Shown piece by piece: positions 25,823 through 35,613 of a DNA stretch of 64,000 bases. How positions within the stretch are numbered: position 1 is the first letter of the stretch; every line of letters begins with the position of its first letter. The stretch lies in contig JALJOM010000008.1 in NCBI GenBank assembly GCA_024304885.1, positions 248,001 to 312,000 on the forward strand. The letters run 5' to 3'. A program made the translations under genes and the position numbers. The notes under the pieces are model-generated. The model did not search any database and was not told the DNA's origin. It saw only the letters and a program-made list of their open reading frames with translations. The DNA is from Beijerinckiaceae bacterium (GTDB taxonomy: Bacteria; Pseudomonadota; Alphaproteobacteria; Rhizobiales; Beijerinckiaceae).

Positions 25823-27493
25823 ATGACCGAGACCTCTGACGAGCTCCTGTTCGTTCCGCTCGGCGGGCTCGGCGAGATCGGGATGAACCTCGCCCTCTAC
25901 GGCTTTGGCCGCAAGGGGGCCACCAAATGGCTCATGGTCGATTGCGGGGTCGGCTTCGCCGGGCCGGAGCTCGCGGGGATAGACCTCGTCGTTCCGGATA
26001 CGAGCTTCATCGAGAAGATGCCGCAGGATCTCGTCGGCCTCGTCGTCACTCATGCCCACGAGGACCATATCGGTGCGATCCTCGAGCTTTGGCCCCGGCT
26101 CGGCTGCAAGGTCTACGCATCTCGATTCGCCGCCACGCTGCTCGAGGCCAAGCGCGCCGCCGAGCCCAATGCGCCCACGGTGCCGGTGACGATCGTCGCC
26201 CAAGGAGAGAGGGTCGCGCTCGCGCCTTTCGACGTCGAGCTCGTCGCCGTCGCCCATTCGATCCCCGAGAGCTCGGCGCTCGCGATCCGCACCCCGCTCG
26301 GTACCGTGATTCATTCCGGGGACTGGAAGATCGATCCCGAGCCCGGGATCGGCAAGCCAACCGATGCGAAGCGGCTCGCCGAGATCGGGGCGGAAGGCGT
26401 GCTCGCCGTCGTCTCGGATTCGACGAATATCCTGCGCGAAGGGTTCAGCCCTTCCGAGGGCGAGGTCGGACGCACCTTGCTGAGGCTCATGGCCGAGGCG
26501 CGGGGCCTCGTCGTCGTCACCACCTTCGCCTCCAATGTCGCGCGTATGCGCGCCGTGGCGACGGCCGCCGCGGCGGCGGGACGTGTGGTCGTGACCGTCG
26601 GCCGGTCGATGGAGCGGGTCGCCCTCGTTGCCCGCGAGTGCGGCTATCTCGACGGGATCGAGGAGTTCCGGTCCGCCGAAGCCTTGGCTCATCTCGATCG
26701 CGACAAGATGGTCGTGCTCGCGACCGGCAGCCAGGGCGAGAGCCGCGCGGCCATCGCGCGCCTGTCCGAGGGCGAACATCCGTTGCTGACCCTCGCCCGC
26801 GGCGATCTCGTGATCTTCTCCTCGCGCACCATTCCCGGCAACGAGCGCGACGTCGGGCGCATTATCAACAATTTCATCCGGGGGGGCGTCTCGGTCGTCA
26901 CCGATCGCACGGCGCTGGTCCATGCCTCGGGTCATCCGCGCCGGGGCGAGGTCGCCGAATATTACGCCTGGACCAAGCCGAAGATCGTGGTCCCGGCCCA
27001 CGGCGAGGAGCTTCACCTCGCAGAGCACGCGGCCTTCGCGAAGGGTCTCGGTATCGAGCACGTGCTGAAGGCGCGCAACGGCATGGTCGTGAAGCTCGCC
27101 CCGGGCCAGCCGGGATCGGTCGCCGAGGTGCAGAGTGGGCGGTTCTGCAAGGACGGCACCGCGCTCCTGCCCGTGACCGATGAAGCCTTGCGCGTGCGCA
27201 AGAGGCTCGCGGACTCCGGCATCGTGACCATTGCACTCGCCGTGACGTCCAAGGGCGAGCTCGCCGGGGTCCCCGATGTCATGACGGCCGGCATGCCCGC
27301 TCGGACACGCGCCGGAGCCGCCATGGATGCCGTGGTGGACGAGGCCTTGTTCCAGACCTTCGACGGCCTGCCGCGCTCGAGGCGGCGCGACGCGGATGTC
27401 GTCTCGACCGCGGTCGAGAAAGCGGTGCGCAATGCGGTGGCATCGGCGTGGGGCAAGCGCCCGACGGTTCACGTCCTCGTGGTCGAGGTGTGA
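25823..27493 (+). CDS. rnj: Ribonuclease J
   Basis: 556 residues. The metallo-beta-lactamase/beta-CASP fold has the zinc motif THAHEDHIGAI (~residues 74-84), later HSGDWKID and the beta-CASP region with HASGHPRRGEV. The C-terminal domain follows. It is a 5'-3' exonuclease and endonuclease in RNA processing and rRNA maturation. The start ATG 25823 follows AGGAAAGG; a TTG one codon earlier is less likely. It is 18 bp after birA, so probably in the same transcript. Confidence 0.95.
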   Translation: MTETSDELLFVPLGGLGEIGMNLALYGFGRKGATKWLMVDCGVGFAGPELAGIDLVVPDTSFIEKMPQDLVGLVVTHAHEDHIGAILELWPRLGCKVYASRFAATLLEAKRAAEPNAPTVPVTIVAQGERVALAPFDVELVAVAHSIPESSALAIRTPLGTVIHSGDWKIDPEPGIGKPTDAKRLAEIGAEGVLAVVSDSTNILREGFSPSEGEVGRTLLRLMAEARGLVVVTTFASNVARMRAVATAAAAAGRVVVTVGRSMERVALVARECGYLDGIEEFRSAEALAHLDRDKMVVLATGSQGESRAAIARLSEGEHPLLTLARGDLVIFSSRTIPGNERDVGRIINNFIRGGVSVVTDRTALVHASGHPRRGEVAEYYAWTKPKIVVPAHGEELHLAEHAAFAKGLGIEHVLKARNGMVVKLAPGQPGSVAEVQSGRFCKDGTALLPVTDEALRVRKRLADSGIVTIALAVTSKGELAGVPDVMTAGMPARTRAGAAMDAVVDEALFQTFDGLPRSRRRDADVVSTAVEKAVRNAVASAWGKRPTVHVLVVEV

Positions 27494-27504
27494 GGGCGCA
27501 AGTG

Positions 27505-27600
27505 CCTTTCCGATCCGCTTGATCGGAAACCCGCTCTACATTCTTGCTTTATCGCATTTTCGTGACGCGAGCCGGTATCCGGTTCGCTCGAAAAAGCTCT
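27505..27600 (-). repeat. Family A palindromic repeat, short form
   Basis: It begins 12 bp after the rnj stop codon with CTTTCCGATCCGCTTGATCGGAAA. It continues CGCTCTACATTCTTGCTTTATCGCA and ends GGTTCGCTCGAAAAAGCTCT. Confidence 0.8.
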
Positions 27601-27615
27601 CGGCCGGAAACGATT

Positions 27616-27735
27616 TCAGCCCTCGGTTCCCCGGTCGCTCTCGAGCGCGACCGCGCCGGCCGGCAACGACATCGGAATTCCGGTGAACCACCACAGCAGG
27701 GCGAGCCCGAAAGCAATCACGACATCCTTCAACAT
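27616..27735 (-). CDS. Small hydrophobic protein (39 aa), unknown
   Basis: ATG at 27733-27735 is preceded by AAGGA with 8-nt spacing. The product is MLKDVVIAFGLALLWWFTGI followed by PMSLPAGAVALESDRGTEG: one membrane span with a Trp pair and a short soluble tail. The gene points towards rnj and ends next to a family A repeat. I do not recognise a family. Codon choice is ordinary for the window. It is probably real given the ribosome-binding site and clean single-span topology, but very short. Confidence 0.5.
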   Translation of the reverse strand: MLKDVVIAFGLALLWWFTGIPMSLPAGAVALESDRGTEG

Positions 27736-27981
27736 GACCGCGTTCCTTGTTTTGCACGAGGGGGGCCATTCGCGGCCGGTCAAGTCGGCGCATCCTTATG
27801 GCCGAATGGCTTAACGTTCGATGCACATTGCCCGGGCGTCCAGGTTGCGGCGGTGCGCGGGCGCACGCGGCGGCGCCTGCCGTTTCGAACGAACCGGACA
27901 CGGCTCGAACGAAAAAACCGGAGGTGAGACCCTTGCGCCACACCTTACGGGCCGGCCGAGCCGCGCGTGGCGATGGGCGCG

Positions 27982-28002
27982 GCGCGCTCCTCTAGAGCGC
28001 GC
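27982..28002. terminator. Hairpin abutting the stop codon of the 28.0-kb minus-strand gene
   Basis: GCGCGCTC and GAGCGCGC form a perfect 8-bp stem with a 5-nt loop, directly at the TAG of the gene read leftwards. No T-run follows, so its role as terminator is only suggested. Confidence 0.35.
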
Positions 28003-28637
28003 TACCTGGCGTCGGCCGAGGGGCCGAACCTTCGGCTCATGCCTTTGATCAGAACCGTTCGCACATTGTAGCCGTCGTCCGTGCGAGTCATCTCGTAGCA
28101 GGAGAGCGGATGGCCGATCGTGGGAAGCTCGCCTTTCGCGTCGAGCACCGCGAACTGGTCGCGAACACGCCGAAAGGTTTCCGGGCTGTCGGTGATCTTG
28201 GTGAGGCCCTTGTCCTTCAGCCTCGCGTCGGTGGCGGAATAGACCCGCATCTCGGCGTCGGGGCGCTCGAAGGTGCAGAGGTTCTTCAGCTCGCCGACAT
28301 TGACGAGCCGATCGACCTCCCTCTGGCTGAGGCTCTGGGTCAAGGCGAGGATGTGGGCCTCGTAGTCGGCGCGGGTGTCGAAGCCGTTGTCGATGAACCA
28401 GCTCGGATTATAGCGCTCGTAGTTCTCGAGATCCGACTTGAGGTCGAGCTCGACCGTCCGCGCGTTGAAGCTGAGCTTGAGCCCCAAGACCTCGATCGTA
28501 TTGATGGACGAGGCCTGGACGAAGAGGTTCCTGACCGCGCGATCGAGCGCGCGAAAGTTCCAGAGCACGACGGCGGCGACGACCGCGAGGAGCAGGATGT
28601 AGATCGCCGATCGCAGGAACTCGAAGACCTTGGCCAT
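28002..28637 (-). CDS. Membrane-anchored hypothetical protein
   Basis: 211 residues. One N-terminal transmembrane helix (residues ~10-27, SAIYILLLAVVAAVVLWNF) is followed by a soluble, probably periplasmic, region of about 180 residues rich in charged helices (QSLSQREVDRLVNVGELKNL). A Cys pair (TFERP preceded by NLC, and LSC) could form a disulfide. I do not recognise the family. GGAGG lies 8 nt before the ATG. It is downstream of, and on the same strand as, the M3 oligopeptidase, 29 bp apart, so probably co-transcribed. Confidence 0.7.
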   Translation of the reverse strand: MAKVFEFLRSAIYILLLAVVAAVVLWNFRALDRAVRNLFVQASSINTIEVLGLKLSFNARTVELDLKSDLENYERYNPSWFIDNGFDTRADYEAHILALTQSLSQREVDRLVNVGELKNLCTFERPDAEMRVYSATDARLKDKGLTKITDSPETFRRVRDQFAVLDAKGELPTIGHPLSCYEMTRTDDGYNVRTVLIKGMSRRFGPSADAR

Positions 28638-28666
28638 GGCAGCCTCCAGCGCAGGCCATCATCCTA

Positions 28667-30730
28667 TCACGCCGGAGCGAACCCACGCTTGCGCAACAAG
28701 GCCTCGGAGGTCGGCGCGCGCCCGCGAAACCCGGCATAGGCCTCGTCAGGCGCGCGCGAGTAGCCCGCCGAATAGACGAAGTCGTGGAGGCGTTTCGCCA
28801 GTGCGGGATCGAACACGTCGCCGGTCTCCTCGAAGGCCTCGAACCCGTCGGCATCGAGAATTTCCGACCAGAGGTAGCTGTAGTAACCCGCCGAATAGCC
28901 GTCGCCCGAGAAGATATGCTGAAAATGCGGGGTACGGTGGCGCATCACGATCGTCTCCGGCATGCCGAGCCGTGCGAGCTCGCGTTGCTCGAATGGCAGG
29001 ATGTCGATTCCGCCCGGATCGGGATCCATGTGGAGGGCGAGATCGACGAGCGCCGAGGCGGCGAACTCGACCGTGGCGAAGCCCTGGTTGAAGCGGCGTG
29101 CCGCGCGCAGCCGCTCGATGAGCGACTCCGGCATGGCCTCGCCGGTCTCGTGGTGGAGCGCGAAACGGCGCAGGATCTCGGGCTGCTCGAGCCAATGCTC
29201 GTAGAGCTGGGAGGGAAATTCCACGAAGTCGCGCGCGACCGAGGTGCCGGAGAGCTTCGGATAGGTCACGTCCGACAACATGCCGTGGAGCGCATGGCCG
29301 AACTCGTGGAAGAGCGTATGGGCGTCGTCGAAGCTCAAGAGGCACGCCGCGCCGTCGGCCGCCTTGGCGAAGTTCAAGACGTTGACGACGATCGGAAGCA
29401 CCTCGCCGTCGAGCTTCTGCTGATCGCGGAAGGTGCTCATCCAGGCGCCGCTGTGCTTCGAGGGCCTCGCGAAATAATCGCCGATGAAGAGCGCGATCTC
29501 GCGGCCGTCGGCTGCCGTGACCGTGAATGCCCGCGCGTCGGGATGGTAGAGCGGGAGGTCGAACCTTTCCTCGAAGGTGAGGCCGAAGAGCCGGCTCGCC
29601 GTGTAGAAGACGGCCTCGATCATCTTGTCGAGCGCGAGGTAGGGCTTGGTCTCGGCCTCGTCGAGATCGTGCTCCGCCTTGCGGAGCTTCTCGGCGTAGT
29701 AGCGCCAGTCCCAGGGCGCGAGAGTGAAATTGCCGCCTTCCGCCGCGATCAGGGCCTGCAGCGCCTCGGCGTCCCGCGCGGCCTGCTCCTTCGCGGGCTC
29801 CCACACAGAGCGCAGGAGGCCGAGCGCGGCCTCCGGGGTCTTGGCCATCGTATCGGCGAGGCGAAACTCGGCGAAAGTGTCGTAGCCGAGGAGCTTCGCC
29901 CGCTCCGCGCGCAGCCGCACCATCTCGGCGGCAATCGCCGAATTGTCGGTGGCGCCGCCCGATTCGCCGCGTGCGGCCCAAGCGCGGAAGGCTTTCTCGC
30001 GCAGGTCGCGCCGCGCCGAGAACTGCAGGAAGGGCTCGACGCTCGAGCGGGCGAGCGTGATCGCGTGCTTGCCGGGAAGGCCTCGGTCGGCCGCGGTCCG
30101 CGCCGCCGCCGCGACGAGCGAGTCCGGCAGGCCGGCGAGGTCCTCGGGGGTCTCGAGGACGAGGACATAGGCCTTCTCGTCGGCGAGCACGTTCTGGCCG
30201 AACTTCGTGCCGAGCGCCGCGAGCCGCTCGCCGATCTCGGCGAGCCGCGCCTTGGCCTCGGGCGAGAGGCCCGCGCCGTTACGGGTGAAGGTAATGTGGT
30301 AGCGCTCGAGGACGCGCATCTCTTCGGCGTCGAGGCCGAGCGTCTCCCGCGCGGCGTAGAGGGCCTCGATCTTGCGGAACAGGGCCTCGTTCGCATGCAT
30401 CTCGCTGCGGTGGCGCGAGAGCCTCGGCGTGATGTCGCGCTCTATTCGCTCGATCTCGTCGCTCGTATGGGCGCCCGCGAGATTGAAGAAGACGGAGCCG
30501 ACCCGGTCGAGGGCCTTCCCGCTGCGCTCGAGCGCAGCGATCACCTTCTCGAAGGTCGGCGGGCACGGGTCCTCGGCGATCTTCTCGATCTCGGCGCGAT
30601 GCTCGGCGAAGGCGACCTCGAAAGCGGGGCCGAAGAGCTCCGGCGTGATCTTGTCGAAGGGCGGGATCTCGAAAGTCCCGGTCCATACTTCGAGGAGGGG
30701 GTTCGGTTCGGCGGCGGTCTGGATCGTCAT
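28667..30730 (-). CDS. M3 family oligopeptidase (peptidyl-dipeptidase Dcp / oligopeptidase A type)
   Basis: 687 residues. The zinc site HEFGHALHGMLSDV lies near residue 455, with the downstream ligand Glu in FVEFPSQLYEHW. The C-terminal substrate-binding loop is FSGDGYSAGYYSYLWSEI, typical of the Dcp/OpdA branch. It cleaves short peptides in the cytosol; no signal peptide is seen. ATG 30728-30730 starts MTIQTAAEPNPLLEVW, where similarity begins; an upstream in-frame ATG would add 20 unconserved residues. Dcp and oligopeptidase A cannot be separated by eye. Confidence 0.9.
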   Translation of the reverse strand: MTIQTAAEPNPLLEVWTGTFEIPPFDKITPELFGPAFEVAFAEHRAEIEKIAEDPCPPTFEKVIAALERSGKALDRVGSVFFNLAGAHTSDEIERIERDITPRLSRHRSEMHANEALFRKIEALYAARETLGLDAEEMRVLERYHITFTRNGAGLSPEAKARLAEIGERLAALGTKFGQNVLADEKAYVLVLETPEDLAGLPDSLVAAAARTAADRGLPGKHAITLARSSVEPFLQFSARRDLREKAFRAWAARGESGGATDNSAIAAEMVRLRAERAKLLGYDTFAEFRLADTMAKTPEAALGLLRSVWEPAKEQAARDAEALQALIAAEGGNFTLAPWDWRYYAEKLRKAEHDLDEAETKPYLALDKMIEAVFYTASRLFGLTFEERFDLPLYHPDARAFTVTAADGREIALFIGDYFARPSKHSGAWMSTFRDQQKLDGEVLPIVVNVLNFAKAADGAACLLSFDDAHTLFHEFGHALHGMLSDVTYPKLSGTSVARDFVEFPSQLYEHWLEQPEILRRFALHHETGEAMPESLIERLRAARRFNQGFATVEFAASALVDLALHMDPDPGGIDILPFEQRELARLGMPETIVMRHRTPHFQHIFSGDGYSAGYYSYLWSEILDADGFEAFEETGDVFDPALAKRLHDFVYSAGYSRAPDEAYAGFRGRAPTSEALLRKRGFAPA

Positions 30731-30846
30731 GGGGGTACTTTCGGAAAAGGTCGGTTCGCGGCTCGCGAAGCTTCGAGAAGCGCGAGACAAATCAGCTGAC
30801 AGGCGTAAGAGTGCTTACCACGAGCGTAGTTTCGAGGGGAGCACTC

Positions 30847-30939
30847 ATGAGCGATCCGACCAATCCCATGCTGGTCGAAGCTCTGCGCCGATCTCGTCAG
30901 CCGCCCTCGCGCGGCGGTGACCCGAACGGGGCCACATGA
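30847..30939 (+). CDS. Small ORF (30 aa), first of a coupled pair
   Basis: ATG 30847 follows GAGGGGAGCACTC, a strong ribosome-binding site. The product is MSDPTNPMLVEALRRSRQPP followed by SRGGDPNGAT, basic and Pro-rich. Its TGA overlaps the next ATG as ATGA, the classic coupled arrangement. Function unknown. It might be the first half of a small two-gene module whose second gene is broken. Confidence 0.4.
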   Translation: MSDPTNPMLVEALRRSRQPPSRGGDPNGAT

Positions 30940-31028
30940 CCGAGAGCGAGCAAGACGAGTTCATCCGCGCATACGCCGCTGGCGAGGTGACGTGGCATCG
31001 ACCGCTCGAGCCCGGATTCGGAAATTAG
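30936..31028 (+). pseudogene. Truncated small gene, probably decayed
   Basis: It starts at the ATGA overlap and reads MTESEQDEFIRAYAAGEVTW then HRPLEPGFGN before TAG 31026-31028. After the stop the same frame goes on with LDVLGALGRLDGPQ, which looks like continuation of an ordered protein (hydrophobic helix repeat), after which it loses coding character. I infer a nonsense-truncated gene originally about 65-75 residues long. An intact 30-residue protein is the alternative. Confidence 0.35.
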
Positions 31029-31371
31029 CTGGACGTGCTCGGGGCGCTCGGCAGGCTCGACGGACCGCAGTCGAGGCAGGCCGGTGCTCGTCCCAGACAT
31101 CGTCTATGCCGAGTTCGAGGCTTAGCCGAGCCTCGATCCGAACATGCGTTCGAAGCCGGATCGGCTCGATCCTGCCTGACGCCTGCGGCGCCGTGGCTCC
31201 GTGACCGCGCGGCGGTACGAGCGGAAAAGCCATAGATCCGCCGCCTCGACAGGCGCATGCTGGAGCATGCGTCGAATCGGCCTGATGCTGCAGGGAACGA
31301 GCCGCCCCCCGCACGACGCGGACGGACGCGAGGTCGTCCGTGCCCGACTCCCGGCGCTTGCCCGAACGTGC
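31029..31371. other. Intergenic region upstream of lnt
   Basis: 343 bp. The first ~60 bp may be the tail of the decayed small gene. The remainder is open in the lnt frame but shows no conservation-like features. The lnt promoter should lie here; none is evident. Confidence 0.35.
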
Positions 31372-33123
31372 ATGATCGCAAGTTCCCTCTCCCTGCGCAG
31401 GGTCGCCCGTGCCGTGATCGTCGCCGAAGGCTGGCGGCGGCACGTGATCGCGCTCGCCGCGGGCGGGGTCGGGGCGTTCGCCATGGCGCCGATCGATCTC
31501 TTGCCCGCTATGCTGGTCGCGATGACGATCGCCGTCTGGCTGATCGACGGATGCGTCGGAAAGGACCAAAAGCTCCCCGCGCGGCGCCTCGTCCTGCGCG
31601 CTGTCCCGCTCGCGGCTCGGCAGGCCTTCGGCGCCGGCTGGTGGTGGGGCTTCGGCTATTTTCTCGGCACCTTCTGGTGGCTCGGCGCGGCCTTCCTCCT
31701 CGAGCCCGACGAGTTCGCCTGGGCCTTGCCGCTCGGCGTCCTCGGGGTGCCCGCCTTCCTCGCCTTGTTCCCGGCTTTCGGGTTTCTCCTCGCCCGGCTG
31801 CTCTGGTCTCCGGGCGCTGCCCGCGTCTTTGCGCTGGCCGCTGGTCTCGGTCTCGCCGAATGGCTGCGGGGCAATGTGCTCACCGGGTTCCCGTGGAACG
31901 CCTTCGGAATGGCGCTCGGCGACCATCTGGTTCCGGCTCAGATCGCCTCGCTCGTCGGCTTGCACGGGCTGACGATCCTGACCGTGCTCCTTCTCGCGGC
32001 GCCGGGGCCGATGGTCCGGTGGTCACCCGAGGACGTCGCGGCCGCGCGCTCGGGGCTCGCGGCGCCGCCGTCGCGGCTCTCCCTGCGGCCGCTCGCGATG
32101 GCCCTCGTCGCCTTCTTGGGCATCCTCGCCTTCGGATCCTATCGGCTCGCCCGCGCCGAGCGGGCCGACGTTGCCGGGGTGAAGCTGCGCATCATGCAGC
32201 CCAATCTCCCGCACGGGGCGAAGTTCCGGCCGGAGAACGGCCAGGCTTTTCTCTCGCATTATATCGCGCTCTCCGAAGGGCAGGCTGGCGCCGAGCCGCT
32301 CGGTGACGCGGGGATCACGGCCCTGATCTGGCCGGAGTCCGCCTTTCCCTTCCTGCTCGGCCTCGAGCCGCAGGCCCTGGTCCAGATCGGCGCGGCGCTG
32401 CCGCCGGGGACGGTGCTCGTGACCGGGGCCGCGCGCGCGGGGCTCGGACCCAACGGCACGGATGCCTCGCTGTGGCGCTCCGGAGAGCTGCCGGAATTCT
32501 TCAATGCGATCCAGGTCGTGGACGGCGGGGTCGTCACCGAGAGCTACGACAAGGTGCATCTCGTGCCTTTCGGCGAGTACTTGCCGTTCCAGTCCTGGCT
32601 CGCGCCCCTCGGGATTCGCCAGTTCGTTCATATCCCCTTCGGCTTCGACCCGGGCAAGGAACGCAAGCTTCTTTCCATCCCCGGCCTGCCGAAGGCGGCG
32701 CCGCTCGTCTGCTACGAGGCGATCTTCCCTGGCGAGGTCGTGCCGCCCGGCGCCGGGCAGGAGCGGCCGGGCCTGCTCCTCAACGTCACCAACGACGGCT
32801 GGTTCGGGACGACCGCCGGCCCCTATCAGCATTTCCAGCTCGCGAGGCTGCGCACGATCGAGGAAGGATTGCCGCTCGTCCGCGCCGCCGGCACGGGCAT
32901 TTCCGCGATCGTCGACGCCTATGGGCGCATTCGCAAGGAGCTGCCGCTCGGCATCACGGGGACCTTGGACGGACCGCTTCCGCAGCGGATCGACCTGCCG
33001 ATCTTCGCCCGATTTCCGACGCTTGCAACCTTCCTGACCTGGTCGGCCGTGGTCCTCGTCGCGCTAGTCGGGCGCCTGCGTGTGCTTCTCGTTTCGCTTC
33101 CCGAGCGTCGGGCGCGTCACTAG
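31372..33123 (+). CDS. lnt: Apolipoprotein N-acyltransferase
   Basis: 583 residues. An N-terminal membrane domain of several helices (residues ~20-230, containing FPWNAFG) precedes the nitrilase-type periplasmic domain. The Glu-Lys-Cys triad is visible: Glu in WPESAFPF, Lys in YDKVHLVPFGEYLP and Cys in LVCYEAIFP; NVTNDGWFG follows. It adds the third acyl chain to lipoproteins. I chose ATG 31372 (MIASSLSLRRVARAV) because the conserved region EGWRRHVIAL begins shortly after; the open frame upstream is longer. The TAG stop is the edge of a family A repeat. The lnt-XRE-metK-trmB order is common in Hyphomicrobiales. Confidence 0.93.
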   Translation: MIASSLSLRRVARAVIVAEGWRRHVIALAAGGVGAFAMAPIDLLPAMLVAMTIAVWLIDGCVGKDQKLPARRLVLRAVPLAARQAFGAGWWWGFGYFLGTFWWLGAAFLLEPDEFAWALPLGVLGVPAFLALFPAFGFLLARLLWSPGAARVFALAAGLGLAEWLRGNVLTGFPWNAFGMALGDHLVPAQIASLVGLHGLTILTVLLLAAPGPMVRWSPEDVAAARSGLAAPPSRLSLRPLAMALVAFLGILAFGSYRLARAERADVAGVKLRIMQPNLPHGAKFRPENGQAFLSHYIALSEGQAGAEPLGDAGITALIWPESAFPFLLGLEPQALVQIGAALPPGTVLVTGAARAGLGPNGTDASLWRSGELPEFFNAIQVVDGGVVTESYDKVHLVPFGEYLPFQSWLAPLGIRQFVHIPFGFDPGKERKLLSIPGLPKAAPLVCYEAIFPGEVVPPGAGQERPGLLLNVTNDGWFGTTAGPYQHFQLARLRTIEEGLPLVRAAGTGISAIVDAYGRIRKELPLGITGTLDGPLPQRIDLPIFARFPTLATFLTWSAVVLVALVGRLRVLLVSLPERRARH

Positions 33124-33224
33124 AGCAGCTTCCGATCCGGTGGAATCGGAAAGCCGCTCTACATTCTTGTTTTGTCGCAATTTCGCGCGCGAACCGGTGT
33201 CCACTTCGCTGGAAATTGCTCTAG
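33120..33224 (-). repeat. Family A palindromic repeat, short form, CTAG at both ends
   Basis: CTAG at 33120-33123 (its TAG is the lnt stop) and CTAG at 33221-33224 bound the element. Inside are TTCCGATCCGGTGGAATCGG, the GCTCTACATTCTTGTTTTGTCGCA core and CACTTCGCTGGAAATTGCTC. Confidence 0.85.
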
Positions 33225-33243
33225 ACCTCCGTATCGTCGGCCC

Positions 33244-33288
33244 CTTTTCGCGACGCGACCCGCTGTCCGGTTCGCGGGAAAGCGCTCT
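33244..33288 (-). repeat. Family A repeat fragment
   Basis: It has only the right half of the family: TTTTCGCGACGCGACCCGC, TGTCCGGTTCGCGGGAAAGC and GCTCT. It joins directly to the following B repeat. Confidence 0.55.
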
Positions 33289-33405
33289 ACAGCGGGACGA
33301 GGAAAAGTGTACAGAGGTCTTCCGCCCGCATCCCGATCTAAGCGTTTGGAATCGATCACGATTCATGCCTTTAGATCGATTCGAGCCAAAGTCATCGTGA
33401 TCTAG
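33286..33405 (+). repeat. Family B palindromic repeat, short form
   Basis: It starts CTACAGCGGGACGAGGAAAAG. It has the short-form middle GTCTTCCGCCCGCATCCC in place of the GTTTACGCA palindrome, then the second module CTTTAGATCGATTCGAGCC, AAAGTCATCGTGATCTAG. Confidence 0.75.
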
Positions 33406-33633
33406 CGACGCTTGCTAATTTTCGTCGAATGATATCTGATCTTCGAATGGTGCACGCAGGGATTGTGTCCCTCGGCTCGCCTGCTTCGACCATCGGCCCG
33501 TCCGGCGCGACGATCTCGCAAGGCGAGCCGCGGTTGCGCAGGCCGAACTCTCATCGTTCCGGGGACGAGAGCCGCGATCGGGGCTCGCGGCGGATTTTCG
33601 GTTGCGAGAAAAATTTCGGAATCTTAATGTCGT

Positions 33634-33640
33634 AACGAAC
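33634..33640 (+). promoter_or_regulatory. AACGAAC half-site in front of the XRE regulator gene
   Basis: AACGAAC 16 bp upstream of the regulator's ATG matches both arms of the palindrome found upstream of metK. It may be an autoregulatory site. This is a short motif, so the evidence rests on recurrence. Confidence 0.35.
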
Positions 33641-33655
33641 TGTGAAAGTTTCGCT

Positions 33656-34162
33656 ATGATCAAGGATAAGAAGGTTCCAAACCCGATCGACCGGCACGTC
33701 GGCAGCCGAGTGCGCATGCGTCGGGTCATGCTCGGGATGAGCCAGGAAAAGCTCGGGGAATCCCTCGGCTTGACCTTTCAGCAGGTGCAGAAATACGAGA
33801 AGGGCACGAATCGGATCGGCGCGAGCCGGTTGCAGCAGATCTCACGGACGCTCGACGTGCCTCCGGCCTTCTTCTTCGAGGGCGCGCCCATGCTCGATGC
33901 CGTCCCCCGTGAGGAGGCCGCGCCGGCCGGCGTGGCGGAAGACTCCTCCCCCTCCTATGTCTCCGATTTCTTGTCGACGTCGGAGGGCCTCCATCTCAAC
34001 ATGGCCTTCGCCCGGATCCAGGATCCCAAGGTTCGGAAACGAATCATCGACCTCGTCATCGCACTCGCCGAGACCGAGGAGCACCCCGGCACGGCGGGGG
34101 CCGAGGCCCCCAACGGGAATGGAGCGAGCCGCGGCCATTTTCCCGACGGCAAGCCGGGTTGA
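33656..34162 (+). CDS. XRE-family transcriptional regulator linked to metK
   Basis: 168 residues. The HTH_3 domain spans residues ~10-68: HVGSRVRMRRVMLGMSQEKL then the recognition helix region LTFQQVQKYEKGTNRIGASRL. A linker follows, then a C-terminal helical part (LNMAFARIQDPKVRKRIIDLVIALAETE) typical of alphaproteobacterial regulators placed before metK. ATG 33656 is the first one giving the normal N-terminus (MIKDKKVPNPIDRHVG). I infer it controls itself and metK through AACGAAC sites; whether it senses SAM is unknown. Confidence 0.88.
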   Translation: MIKDKKVPNPIDRHVGSRVRMRRVMLGMSQEKLGESLGLTFQQVQKYEKGTNRIGASRLQQISRTLDVPPAFFFEGAPMLDAVPREEAAPAGVAEDSSPSYVSDFLSTSEGLHLNMAFARIQDPKVRKRIIDLVIALAETEEHPGTAGAEAPNGNGASRGHFPDGKPG

Positions 34163-34247
34163 ATCCTGCTGCGACCGCGACGGCTGCCGCCGCTGGAGCC
34201 GGGTCCAGCGAGGAGAGCACCGGCGCGCGGTCGAAGCAGCCTTGGTT

Positions 34248-34294
34248 GTTCGTTTTAACGAACGGGGCGGGCCGATTGGCTTGACAAAACGAAC
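34248..34294 (+). promoter_or_regulatory. Putative operator and promoter of metK
   Basis: GTTCGTTTTAACGAAC (34248-34263) has perfect 7-bp arms and a 2-bp centre. A further AACGAAC (34288-34294) overlaps the start of the spacer of a possible promoter whose -35 box is TTGACA (34281-34286). The -10 box, around GCATCT at 34304-34309, is weak. No SAM-II riboswitch core was recognised in the leader. Confidence 0.5.
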
Positions 34295-34396
34295 AGATTA
34301 TTGGCATCTCCCGGACCGCGACCCCGTTCGAGGGTCGATGTTCGTTGTCGGCGCCGCGGGCCTGCGGGTCGGTTTCCTCGAGAATGGAGAGTGTTC

Positions 34397-35593
<1,197 letters not shown>

Positions 35594-35613
35594 GGATGTA
35601 GCGGCTTCGGCGC

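Noticed and set aside
28784-30799. Very long open frame on the plus strand opposite the M3 oligopeptidase
   Set aside because: It is the antisense shadow of a well-recognised gene. High GC content keeps this frame open, and its composition (Glu/Arg/Leu/Gly-rich) is typical of such shadows.
34163-34396. SAM riboswitch in the metK leader
   Set aside because: I could not recognise the conserved core of SAM-II or related alphaproteobacterial riboswitches. A covariance-model search would decide.
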